Origin: a virus
Direction: 5' to 3' (one strand)
Length of the DNA: 21,910 nt
IMG/VR virus record: IMGVR_UViG_3300007345_000325
Coordinates: 1 to 21,910 of that record
Shown here: piece after piece, positions 1 to 7,347 of the stretch
How the letters are laid out: each line of letters begins with the position of its first letter
How positions within the stretch are numbered: position 1 is the first letter of the stretch
Program-made: the position numbers and the translations under genes
The notes under the pieces: generated by a model
The model's database searches: none
What the model saw: only the letters and a program-made list of their open reading frames with translations
Told to the model about the DNA's origin: nothing

Positions 1-441
1 ATCTATCTGTTCTACATAATACTCATCAAAGTCAGAAGACAACTCTTTTAAAGCTTCAATTGTAGCAAAGAACACTTTTGCAGGAACTTTGTGCATCCAT
101 GTAGATTTAAATAGCTTTTCTCCAGCTCTATCACTACCAACAACAACAGTTGCTGTAGTTATGTCAGTAGTAGTTCTTATTTTATATTTTACAGATAAGT
201 CTTTAAGCTTTATTCTTGGGACTGTACATCCTTTCATAAAGTAAATCTTATCTTTCATTTGTGGTGTCCACTTAGCTGTATTAAAGTTTAAACCATGTAT
301 TTTTTCATTATAATCTTTTCTTTTAACTACATTTAATACTTCAGTAGTTGATGTGCTGACATCTCCTATCTTTATTTTATTATACTCATCTCTTTCTATA
401 TCTGCTGATAAAGCAATAAAAGGTACTTTTGTTATACTCAT
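1..441 (-). CDS. Unknown phage protein, 3' end outside the window
   Basis: An open frame runs from an ATG at 441 to the window edge without a stop, giving 147 codons and no C-terminus. The protein begins MSITKVPFIALSADIERDEY and is lysine-rich with alternating beta-prone stretches; a segment near residues 105-112 reads VVVGSDRA. I do not recognise a family and see no membrane segment or metal-binding motif. It is separated from the MoxR-type ATPase gene upstream by an intrinsic terminator, and the start codon is preceded by an A-rich leader (TAAACTAAAAAAA), as in many genes here. It is the most promoter-distal gene visible in the minus-strand series. Confidence 0.75.
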   Translation of the reverse strand, partial: MSITKVPFIALSADIERDEYNKIKIGDVSTSTTEVLNVVKRKDYNEKIHGLNFNTAKWTPQMKDKIYFMKGCTVPRIKLKDLSVKYKIRTTTDITTATVVVGSDRAGEKLFKSTWMHKVPAKVFFATIEALKELSSDFDEYYVEQID

Positions 442-453
442 TTTTTTTAGTTT

Positions 454-479
454 AAAAAAGCGGCTTTTACACCGCTTTA
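454..479 (-). terminator. Intrinsic terminator after the MoxR-type ATPase gene
   Basis: Read on the minus strand, AAAGCGG pairs with CCGCTTT (plus 457-463 and 472-478) around an 8-nt loop and runs into a T tract (TTTTTT, partly in the stem). It lies between the stop of the ATPase gene (535) and the ATG at 441, only about 13 nt from that start, leaving little room for a new promoter. Confidence 0.75.
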
Positions 480-534
480 GTTTTGAATTAATTTGTTAAA
501 GGTTTTGCAAAACAGGAAACCGCTTTACCTGTGA

Positions 535-1710
535 TTACTTTACAGTCATCTTCACCACCTTTTGATTCAACATTAGCTTTGAGAATTTGGCTTTGTTGCC
601 ATTAAGGATCTCCTTAACTATGTAATATCTCAAGTCATCAGTAAATGAATCACAGTCAGTTACCAAAGAGATAATTCTATCAATCATCTTTTGAGGTACT
701 GAACCTTTGTCAGCTGTAATTAAAGCAAAGTTTATAATCCTAGTACTAATAATACTAGAGATATCTGCTCTAAAATCATCATCTTTACCAATACAACCAG
801 TCAAAGAACCTTTAACATAGTTCCAATCATCATTAGTAAGAATCTGCTCAGGACTGATAATCTTATCTAACTTGTTATTGATAAACATAGCAAATAGTGC
901 AGATGGTTCTTCACCAATTGACCCATCACCAATCATATTAATTAGCGGCAACTCATCTTCAAACTTTTGAATAGAGCTAATAGAGTTAAAGAAAGTAGTA
1001 ATACTTCTAGGATTAACCTTCTGTGTTACAATCTCAGGATTCATCAACAAAAAGTTGATACATCTACCATCAATATTAACTTTCTCTGCCCAACGAGCCC
1101 ATACATTAGCATCAAACTTTACTTCTGTAGAGATAAATCTAGTCTTCTGAGCATCATCAAGAGAAGTTACTTGATACTCACCATTGTCTGGATTAGTAGT
1201 CAAGATAACATGCCAGTTCTTTGGAAGAGACCAAGAAATATATTCTTGTCTATCCAAGATCTCCATAGTTGCTTGCATAAATCTGTGATCAGCACGAGTG
1301 TAATCATCAAGAACCAAGAAACCACCTTCAGTTCTACCTTGAATCCATTCAGGTGCAGCATGAGCCATACGCTTTTCTACAACCTTGTAACCTTTCTTCA
1401 TGGCAGCATCAATTTGAGTCTCCATAATCCAAGTACTCTTACCTTCTTTATTTTGAATCTTAAATTCTTTAACAGGAAAACCAACAAGGTCACCTAATTC
1501 TTCTATCTGAGATAGATTAATCTTTACAACATCCATATCCATCTCTTTACCAAGCTGGACAATAGCAGAAGTCTTACCAAGGCCCGCATCACCTTCAATG
1601 TTTATTGCAACAGGTACTTTACCTTCTTTCTGAATATACTGGTTATTAGTAACCATATGCTTTAAAAAGCCTTTTAACTCATCAACGTTTAATTGTGTGA
1701 TTTTACTCAT
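535..1710 (-). CDS. MoxR-type AAA+ ATPase
   Basis: This 391-residue protein is an AAA+ ATPase of the MoxR / dynein-related (AAA_5) type. Visible motifs are Walker A GDAGLGKT (40-47), Walker B FLVLDD (131-136), a sensor-1-like TTNPD (171-175) and a conserved arginine in DDAQKTRF (185-192). MoxR-family ATPases usually act as chaperones that remodel partner complexes together with a VWA-domain protein. Here the gene directly upstream (ends at 1724, 13 nt away) encodes just such a partner, so the two very probably work together. The C-terminal half (about 200-391) is helical and has no motif I recognise. The start follows an AAAACAAA leader. The substrate in the phage cycle is unknown. An intrinsic terminator follows the gene. 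Confidence 0.9.
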   Translation of the reverse strand: MSKITQLNVDELKGFLKHMVTNNQYIQKEGKVPVAINIEGDAGLGKTSAIVQLGKEMDMDVVKINLSQIEELGDLVGFPVKEFKIQNKEGKSTWIMETQIDAAMKKGYKVVEKRMAHAAPEWIQGRTEGGFLVLDDYTRADHRFMQATMEILDRQEYISWSLPKNWHVILTTNPDNGEYQVTSLDDAQKTRFISTEVKFDANVWARWAEKVNIDGRCINFLLMNPEIVTQKVNPRSITTFFNSISSIQKFEDELPLINMIGDGSIGEEPSALFAMFINNKLDKIISPEQILTNDDWNYVKGSLTGCIGKDDDFRADISSIISTRIINFALITADKGSVPQKMIDRIISLVTDCDSFTDDLRYYIVKEILNGNKAKFSKLMLNQKVVKMTVK

Positions 1711-1723
1711 TTTGTTTTTTAAT

Positions 1724-2950
1724 TTAAATTTCTAATCTAATTTGTCTTCCTGGTAAGCTATCATTAAACTCAGATCTCTCTGATAATACCCATAGAACTG
1801 GTTTCCTGGGTTTTACATCCGTCCAAGCTTCTCCATCTGTAAAATAGATTAAGCTTGTAAACTCTTTTTTCTCATTAAATAGTTCTAGAACAGGTTCAAA
1901 TCTTGTACCTCCTCTACCTGCAACTGCTAGCTCAAACTTTCCATCATATTTCTTGACAGATTGCATCCTAGAATCACATTGTGCAATTGTGATATCAACA
2001 CCTGCTTTATACAAGTGATGTATCTCATTAATAAACTCTTTCAATTCATCATCACAAACAGAACCTGAAGTATCAATACCTACAAGCATGTTTTGTCTCA
2101 TCTTTACTTTAAGACCAGGATTGTCAGAGTATCTCTTGTTCTCTTTTCTCCTAACTTTTCTAGTAAAGATCTTAGTAGATATACCAGTAAATCTTCTGAT
2201 ATATGCTTTCCAATTAAATTTAGGTGGTATAACTTCATCAAGCTTAATAAGACCTGATATCTCACCTGGAACAAAACCTCTCTTCTTAAGAGTTTGCTCT
2301 TTAGCTTCAGACATAACTCTTTGAACTTGCTTTTCAATAAGCTTCTTCTCAGCTTCAGGCATGTTCTCAAACTCTTCCCATTCATGATCAGGAATATCAA
2401 CTTCTTTGTCTCCATCTCTACCACTGGCTTTTCCAATTGTAACTTTACATTGAGATTGCTCCATACCATCAAGCAGCTTGTCCATATTATCATCTCCACA
2501 GGATCCAGTATCTTTCTTATCTTGTTGAGCTTGCTTAAGCTTATCATAATAATATCTAGAACCAGCTTTCTTGTCTAGATTAAGATCAGGATAGTCATTT
2601 ATATCTATACCACCTTCAGGTAACCAGTGTCCATCTATATACTGATTGATCTCCATATCCATTGCAATATTGGCCATCTTCTTATCACTAAACATAGTGA
2701 AGGTTGTAAGATGCTGAAATGCTATGTGCAATAACTCATGCTTCAGTAAACCTAGTCTGTGTTCTTCTGACAAATCTGTCCAGAACTTTTCATTGATCAT
2801 CAATTGAAAGTTGATGCCATTTTTACATACACCTGCAGTTGGAAGTTGATCACTCCAACTTTTGTGTAACATTAATAAAAAGAAACCATAATAGGGTTCC
2901 TGTAACATCAAATCTTTTGATGTTTTACTTAGCGAATCTTGTCTATTCAT
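1724..2950 (-). CDS. DUF2201-type protein: HExxH metallopeptidase-like domain plus VWA-like domain
   Basis: The 408-residue protein has two recognisable parts. Near the N-terminus LLKHELLHIAFQH carries an HExxH zinc-peptidase motif (HELLH, 71-75), with acidic residues near 97-100 as possible third ligands. The C-terminal part is a VWA-like domain with a MIDAS pattern: DTSGS (293-297), GGT (347-349) and FTDGE (370-374). A charged, coiled-coil-like linker (about 185-225) joins them. This arrangement matches the DUF2201 family, whose bacterial members sit beside MoxR-type ATPases, as this one does. The metal ligands look intact, so both metal binding and peptidase activity are possible, but whether it cleaves anything is not shown by the sequence. 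The start overlaps the stop of the preceding gene by 4 nt (ATGA), implying coupled translation. Confidence 0.9.
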   Translation of the reverse strand: MNRQDSLSKTSKDLMLQEPYYGFFLLMLHKSWSDQLPTAGVCKNGINFQLMINEKFWTDLSEEHRLGLLKHELLHIAFQHLTTFTMFSDKKMANIAMDMEINQYIDGHWLPEGGIDINDYPDLNLDKKAGSRYYYDKLKQAQQDKKDTGSCGDDNMDKLLDGMEQSQCKVTIGKASGRDGDKEVDIPDHEWEEFENMPEAEKKLIEKQVQRVMSEAKEQTLKKRGFVPGEISGLIKLDEVIPPKFNWKAYIRRFTGISTKIFTRKVRRKENKRYSDNPGLKVKMRQNMLVGIDTSGSVCDDELKEFINEIHHLYKAGVDITIAQCDSRMQSVKKYDGKFELAVAGRGGTRFEPVLELFNEKKEFTSLIYFTDGEAWTDVKPRKPVLWVLSERSEFNDSLPGRQIRLEI

Positions 2951-3381
2951 TGTATTATGTTTACTTGGATTTCTTTGTATTTAAAATCAAGAGCATTAAA
3001 TATTCTCTTTTTCTCATTGATAATCTCTTCAATCATCAACTCTGCTACCCATGGTTTTTTAATGCGAGCATTTGGTCCTATCATATGACCTAACCATCTT
3101 TCTTTAAGCTTTAAATCTTGCTTATGTACCATAGCTACTCCCTTGGGTCTATGTTTATTTACTAAATCACGAAATAGTCTTGTAACTCTTACATCTACAG
3201 GCGCCCAATCCTCAAGATGAGGATTACCATATAACCATAAGAATAATAACTCTTCTCTGTAATCATCTACTACAGTAGTGGGATCTCCCAGATTTACAAT
3301 TGCTTGCATTGCCATATAGTGATTGTCTTTATCACTTGACCGCATCATAGTTAATAAGTTCTTTAAAACTTCTTTATTCAT
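2947..3381 (-). CDS. Unknown protein upstream of the VWA/MoxR pair
   Basis: A 144-residue, probably all-helical soluble protein that I do not recognise. It has no cysteines, no transmembrane segment and no nucleotide-binding motif; a tryptophan/arginine-rich middle (around WAPVDVRVTRLF, 59-70) and a lysine-rich C-terminus are the main features. It overlaps by 4 nt with the VWA/metallopeptidase gene downstream and with the GIY-YIG gene upstream. That tight coupling suggests a shared transcript but does not show a shared function. The start at 3381 is supported by the ATGA overlap. Confidence 0.8.
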   Translation of the reverse strand: MNKEVLKNLLTMMRSSDKDNHYMAMQAIVNLGDPTTVVDDYREELLFLWLYGNPHLEDWAPVDVRVTRLFRDLVNKHRPKGVAMVHKQDLKLKERWLGHMIGPNARIKKPWVAELMIEEIINEKKRIFNALDFKYKEIQVNIIQ

Positions 3382-3878
3382 ATTTTTCCTTTATAAAATC
3401 TTCCTAATATATTTCCATTCAGATAATAATCTCTTTCTAAAACCTCATACTTAAACTGCGCTTTAGTTTCTTCATATGTAAGAGACGCTTTACTAAAACA
3501 AATCTTAAGAATGGTTCTGTATATCATTCTACCATCTTTGTATGCTTGTTTTAGTTCTTTGTTGCTACTGAAATAGTTTTCATAGTCTAGCTTAGTGACC
3601 ATTTCATACTTCTTAGCTCTTTTGTCTGTCATAGCAGCCAGCGCTTTCTTTCCAAACTTTTTCTTTCTATTACTGTAAAAGTTTTTCTTACCAATATAAG
3701 AGTACATTATTCCACTTTTACTATCTAAGTAGTTCATCATGTAAACAAATCCTACAGCACCTTTTGGAATCAACTTCTCATTAAAGTCTATAAGTCTTTT
3801 TCCTGACTTACTTAATGGAGAATCTATTTCCATTTTCCAAGGATACATGTCCTTTTTTATTCTACTTTTTAATCCCAT
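3378..3878 (-). CDS. SegE-like GIY-YIG endonuclease
   Basis: This 166-residue protein resembles the SegE-type GIY-YIG nucleases of phages. The first half of the signature is GFVYMMN (43-49) and the second is YIGKKNF (61-67), followed by a basic lysine/arginine-rich loop. NYFSSNKELK (101-110) corresponds to the conserved Y-x-G-S-S-K-E-L-K segment, and LTYEETKAQF (133-142) carries the candidate catalytic glutamate. Family members cut DNA at defined sites and often act as homing endonucleases that spread their own gene. The gene overlaps by 10 nt with a NUMOD1-containing gene upstream; NUMOD1 is a DNA-binding module typical of homing nucleases, so the two may form a nuclease plus specificity module. 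The GIY tyrosine is at position 46; the final functional state is unproven. Confidence 0.8.
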   Translation of the reverse strand: MGLKSRIKKDMYPWKMEIDSPLSKSGKRLIDFNEKLIPKGAVGFVYMMNYLDSKSGIMYSYIGKKNFYSNRKKKFGKKALAAMTDKRAKKYEMVTKLDYENYFSSNKELKQAYKDGRMIYRTILKICFSKASLTYEETKAQFKYEVLERDYYLNGNILGRFYKGKI

Positions 3879-4261
3879 TCAGTTTGTTTTTGGGTATTTG
3901 CTTCATTTAATTTATTTAAGACTCCTCTTACTTTAGATTTTAATCGGCTGTCAAGAGTTGTTTTATCTAACAACCATCTTAAATAACTTTTATCTGTTAT
4001 TCTAGAAATAGCTGTGCCTTTATATTTACCAAATGGCATTTTAGCCACTTTATATATACTTGTTTTTGTGGATTTATTACCCCAAGTTTTTTCTACAAAC
4101 TTATAAGCCCTGCCTTTATGTCTTAAAACTTTACCTGAATCCATATTTTTTCTAATTCTGTGTTCAGAAATTTTAAGCATTTGACTAGCTAAACGTATAC
4201 TTTCATATTGATTTCCTGTAAGAACATCTCTTACACATATCATTTCTCCTTTTAATCTCAT
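3869..4261 (-). CDS. NUMOD1-like DNA-binding domain fused to a DUF3820-like domain
   Basis: The 130-residue protein seems to combine two modules. Residues about 8-58 (VRDVLTGNQYESIRLASQML and on to RAYKFVEK) have the pattern of NUMOD1/IENR1 domains: a strand with D-x-x-T-G, then a helix-turn-helix in which a residue set picks DNA, then a final strand. Residues 75-118, starting MPFGKYKGT and including YLRWLLDK, match the DUF3820 family, a small domain with F-G-K-Y-K-G and Y-L-x-W-L signatures that also occurs at the end of some exonucleases. No nuclease active site is visible. It lies between the primase gene (4-nt overlap) and the GIY-YIG nuclease gene (10-nt overlap). A role in guiding the neighbouring nuclease is an inference. 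Confidence 0.7.
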   Translation of the reverse strand: MRLKGEMICVRDVLTGNQYESIRLASQMLKISEHRIRKNMDSGKVLRHKGRAYKFVEKTWGNKSTKTSIYKVAKMPFGKYKGTAISRITDKSYLRWLLDKTTLDSRLKSKVRGVLNKLNEANTQKQTEWD

Positions 4262-5238
4262 ATTAATTTTTTTAATAGAGGTAATAAAACTTCTCTAGTT
4301 TTAACAAGACCATGTAGCTTAATAGAATCAGATAAATCTTTTTCCATATCTAGAATCACGTAATCAAAATCATACTTCTCTTTATATCTTTTCATAGATC
4401 TAATACCTGCTTCATCATTATCAAACAAAACAAATATCTTTTCATACTTTGGTATTATACTTTTGAGCATGCTCTCTGGTATCAAAGTATTCTCACTATC
4501 AGGTGCAATTGACTCTGTATCATTTAACTTAAGTCTCTCAAAGGTCATTAAGTCTTTTAGTGAAGATGTAATTACAAGATACTTTTTATCATATTTCAAT
4601 TGATCGGATCCTTGGATATAGTTCTTAACCTTTATAAATTTCTTATCAGAAACTTTAGGTTGATAAACTTTATATAGTGTACCATCATCTTTAAAGTAAC
4701 CATATAGACTAAGACCTTTAATAGTAATTGAACTTTCCTTACCATTATTATCTTCTTTAGTCATCACATAGTACTGTAGCGGGGCCACATTATACTTCTC
4801 AAGTAGTCTAGAACCAATGTTAAACTTAGTCCAATACTTTTGATCAATTGTTGTCCAGTGTCTGATCTCATAATCAGTTACCTTATATCTACTATGAACT
4901 TTATATTCTTGTATAGGATTACAATCATTGTTTAGAACATATTGATTATAGTCTTGAATAATTTTCATAGCAGCTTGTCCCCGTGTAAGGCTAAAAATAA
5001 TTTTAACAAGCTCAACAGAGTCACCACCATTACCAGAAGAAAAATCTTTAAAACAATATCTTCCTGTAGTAGCATTAAGGTAAATACACATAGAAGGAGT
5101 ACGCTCTCTTGTATTTACTATAGATCTTATCTTCACATCTTGACCATCAAGTGTTTCAGATAATCCTAAGTAATGTTCAAAAGGCCATCCTGTGGGTATA
5201 TCTTTTAAATCAGAAATTAAATTTTTAATTGAAATCAT
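4258..5238 (-). CDS. Toprim-domain DNA primase, diverged
   Basis: This 326-residue protein looks like a compact phage primase that would make RNA primers for replication. The N-terminal third (about 45-95: RTPSMCIY, then FKDFSSGNGGDSVELV) follows the layout of the CHC2-type zinc module of DnaG, but the paired cysteine/histidine ligands are absent. The Toprim domain lies at about 217-320: LVITSSLKDL (221-230) and FVLFDNDEAG (269-278). DND gives the metal-binding aspartates, but where classical Toprim domains have a catalytic glutamate (E-G-x-x-D) this protein has serines (S-S-L-K-D). Such SLKD variants may form a separate phage subfamily; I could not check. The gene follows the SSB-like gene after a terminator and overlaps the next gene by 4 nt. 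Confidence 0.8.
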   Translation of the reverse strand: MISIKNLISDLKDIPTGWPFEHYLGLSETLDGQDVKIRSIVNTRERTPSMCIYLNATTGRYCFKDFSSGNGGDSVELVKIIFSLTRGQAAMKIIQDYNQYVLNNDCNPIQEYKVHSRYKVTDYEIRHWTTIDQKYWTKFNIGSRLLEKYNVAPLQYYVMTKEDNNGKESSITIKGLSLYGYFKDDGTLYKVYQPKVSDKKFIKVKNYIQGSDQLKYDKKYLVITSSLKDLMTFERLKLNDTESIAPDSENTLIPESMLKSIIPKYEKIFVLFDNDEAGIRSMKRYKEKYDFDYVILDMEKDLSDSIKLHGLVKTREVLLPLLKKLI

Positions 5239-5253
5239 AATATTAGTTTAGAC

Positions 5254-5280
5254 AATAAAAGGGAGCCATTTCTGACTCCC
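5254..5280 (-). terminator. Intrinsic terminator after the SSB-like gene
   Basis: On the minus strand GGGAGTCA pairs with TGGCTCCC (one G-U pair) around a GAAA tetraloop and is followed by TTTTATT. This is a textbook intrinsic terminator. It would lower expression of the primase (start at 5238) relative to the SSB-like protein, which is usually needed in high amounts. Confidence 0.88.
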
Positions 5281-5304
5281 TCTTGAGTTAGTAGTTTAGC
5301 TCTA

Positions 5305-5991
5305 CTAGTCTAGGTTGAAATCAGAACTTGTTTTCATTGGTATAGTTATATCATCATTATCTCCAAAAGATTCAACTGGCTTGTTCTCTATCTTTCTTAA
5401 ATGTTTTGATTCGTCATAGGTTTGTACAGTTTCTGCATTTGGTGCATAACCATACTTTCTATTTTGCGCTTTAGCAAACCAACAATCATAAGCAATGTAA
5501 CCTGATTTATTTTCATACTCTTTGCCTGCAAGACAAGTGTATAAATATTTATCTTGATATGGTGCAGTTTCGTTAAAAGCTTTTACAAAATCTTCAATTG
5601 TTTCATGCTTATCATCTTGTTCTGCAAACCAATCAGTAATACCAAGAGCAGTAGATAAGTTCTTTAAGAACATTAAGATTGATCTATCTCTTTGAATTTT
5701 AATTCCTGATTTAGTTTCTCCATCAGCAAATGCATATTGACTTGCTTTTACTCTACCTATTTGACCTTTATAATGACCTTTGCTTTCATCATTTCTATCT
5801 ATCATAAACCCTTCAAAACCTTCTATAGGTTTAGTTTCCATTTCTAACATAAGATGAAAAGCATTTTCTATAAATCTAAATTCATCTAATCTTACACTAT
5901 TGATTTTTAATTCATGATTTCCTGGTCCAAATGTTTTGGGCATTCCGCTACTTCCACTACCTGTGGACAAATCTGTTGTACTTAAAGCCAT
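5305..5991 (-). CDS. SSB-like protein paired with a Sak4-type ATPase (putative)
   Basis: The 228-residue protein begins with a serine/glycine-rich stretch (residues 4-17), then a body rich in predicted beta strands and aromatic residues, and ends in an acidic tail (ESFGDNDDIT ... SSDFNLD). This outline, and the gene's place immediately downstream of a Sak4-type RecA-like ATPase (25 nt gap), fits the single-stranded DNA-binding or annealing partners found next to such ATPases in other phages. The C-terminus lacks the exact D-D-I-P-F tip of bacterial SSB. The start at 5991 follows an AAAACAAAAATCA leader. A strong terminator follows, in keeping with high expression of this gene alone. The assignment rests on context and outline, not on a clear motif. 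Confidence 0.65.
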   Translation of the reverse strand: MALSTTDLSTGSGSSGMPKTFGPGNHELKINSVRLDEFRFIENAFHLMLEMETKPIEGFEGFMIDRNDESKGHYKGQIGRVKASQYAFADGETKSGIKIQRDRSILMFLKNLSTALGITDWFAEQDDKHETIEDFVKAFNETAPYQDKYLYTCLAGKEYENKSGYIAYDCWFAKAQNRKYGYAPNAETVQTYDESKHLRKIENKPVESFGDNDDITIPMKTSSDFNLD

Positions 5992-6016
5992 TGATTTTTG
6001 TTTTAATTGTTAATAA

Positions 6017-6739
6017 TTACTTATATATTTTATTCCAGTGAGTTTTTATCTCACCCTTGTCATTCATTTCAGAAACTACTATCTCTTCATTTCTTAAGTG
6101 GTCTGGTCTAGCGCCACATGTTACATTATCATTATTTTTAAAGTTGATAACTGTCTGATTACCTTTTCTAAACATGTAACCAATAGCATCTGCATTAGCA
6201 CATATAAGAGATTTTATTTTACCTGTCAAATCAATGTTTGCAGCCATAACCATCTCACCTTTATCATCTACTACTTTATCTTTAATATGACCTGATAAAA
6301 TAATATGGGGTGCTAATGTATCAATAAAATCTAAAACTTGAAAGAAAGCTTGACGAATATATAAATACCCTGCACCATTTGGTAACGTAGTTACATCAGT
6401 CCCATCATAGTTTTTACCCATAGGGGTTTTTCTATAAAGTTTAATAGCCAATGGCATTACCATAGCTTCTAATGCAGTTACTGTATCTACTGTAACATAA
6501 TCATAAGGTTTATCAGCATCTTTTATGGCCTTACCTGCATCAAGCAGCTCTTGAAGATTTTCAATCTTAACCTTTAATGCTTCAACATACTCACTGCCAT
6601 TCTCTAAGTCCAATATAAGATTGTTCTTTAAGCCTGCAAATGCTGTAGTTTTACCTGTTTTAGGTTTGCTATAAATTATTAATCTCTTTGGATTAACTCT
6701 TTCTACTTTTACTTTTTTTGTTGGAAGTACTATACTCAT
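6017..6739 (-). CDS. Sak4-type RecA-like ATPase (AAA_24)
   Basis: This 240-residue ATPase has the RecA-like core of phage Sak4 / AAA_24 proteins. Walker A is YSKPKTGKTT (23-32), followed by a strand LILDLENGSE (41-50), Walker B YVTVDTVTAL (81-90) with the aspartate at 85, and ILSGHIKD (147-154), which corresponds to the conserved S-G-H sensor segment. Sak4 proteins promote single-strand annealing and exchange with help from an SSB, giving phage homologous recombination and replication restart. The gene lies between a small unknown gene (4-nt overlap) and the SSB-like gene, the expected partner. It is the right size for the family and has no obvious defects. Confidence 0.88.
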   Translation of the reverse strand: MSIVLPTKKVKVERVNPKRLIIYSKPKTGKTTAFAGLKNNLILDLENGSEYVEALKVKIENLQELLDAGKAIKDADKPYDYVTVDTVTALEAMVMPLAIKLYRKTPMGKNYDGTDVTTLPNGAGYLYIRQAFFQVLDFIDTLAPHIILSGHIKDKVVDDKGEMVMAANIDLTGKIKSLICANADAIGYMFRKGNQTVINFKNNDNVTCGARPDHLRNEEIVVSEMNDKGEIKTHWNKIYK

Positions 6740-7347
6740 TTTATTTTCTTTTCTATTTTTTCTAATGCGCTTGCTATTCTATCCAAAGTATTTAACCAAT
6801 CTGGAAAATTCTTCATCTCTTCTTCATCTTCTTTCCAAGGAACATACTTAGGATCATCTTCTTCCTTCTTCTTCAACCCTACATCAAGATACTCTTCAGT
6901 AAAGTTTGGAAAATCAGCAGGTTTAGTTTCTACTTCTTCTTTAGGGGGATTTTTTAGATAATCTTGATAAGCATTATAAGGTATCTCTTTACCTGTTTTC
7001 TTATCAATAGCAAGCAATTCTTCAATTGGTACTACATATACTTCATAATCATTACCAGACTTACTAGTCTTTTGCTCCAAAGGATACTCTTCTGCATAAA
7101 AAGGATTATGCTTTAATTTATACAATGTGTGTGTTGGATCTTCTGATACTGCATTAAAATCACTAAGTTCTGTATAGATATCCTTTCCTTGTTTTAATTC
7201 ATTAGGAAAGAATTGCATCTTTAGCGCTTCTCCTGGAGGAGCCCACGCAGACTTAGCAATAAAATAAGGGTCAGCAATCTTCAACCTCTTAAATGTAGGC
7301 AAGTGTGTTGCCATAAGAATCTTTTGATTCTCTTGTCTTGTAGTCAT
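6736..7347 (-). CDS. Unknown acidic protein between helicase and Sak4 genes
   Basis: A 203-residue soluble protein that I do not recognise. The N-terminal half contains a short beta-prone region (DYEVYVVPIEELL, about 103-115). The second half is rich in proline, glutamate and lysine with a disordered look, and ends in a helix with heptad spacing (LDRIASALEKIEKKIK, 188-203) that could form a coiled coil or bind a partner. It overlaps both neighbours by 4 nt (helicase upstream, Sak4 ATPase downstream), so it is almost surely made together with the replication proteins. A role as a replisome accessory factor is possible from context only. Confidence 0.75.
   Translation of the reverse strand: MTTRQENQKILMATHLPTFKRLKIADPYFIAKSAWAPPGEALKMQFFPNELKQGKDIYTELSDFNAVSEDPTHTLYKLKHNPFYAEEYPLEQKTSKSGNDYEVYVVPIEELLAIDKKTGKEIPYNAYQDYLKNPPKEEVETKPADFPNFTEEYLDVGLKKKEEDDPKYVPWKEDEEEMKNFPDWLNTLDRIASALEKIEKKIK

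Noticed and set aside
967-1497. Long plus-strand frame opposite the MoxR-type ATPase gene
   Set aside because: Its product is not protein-like, and it lies wholly antisense to a gene with clear AAA+ motifs; a shadow of the codon pattern.
2104-2547. 147-codon minus-strand frame inside the VWA/metallopeptidase gene
   Set aside because: Fully inside a confident gene in another frame and rich in K/L/S without a recognisable fold; a shadow.
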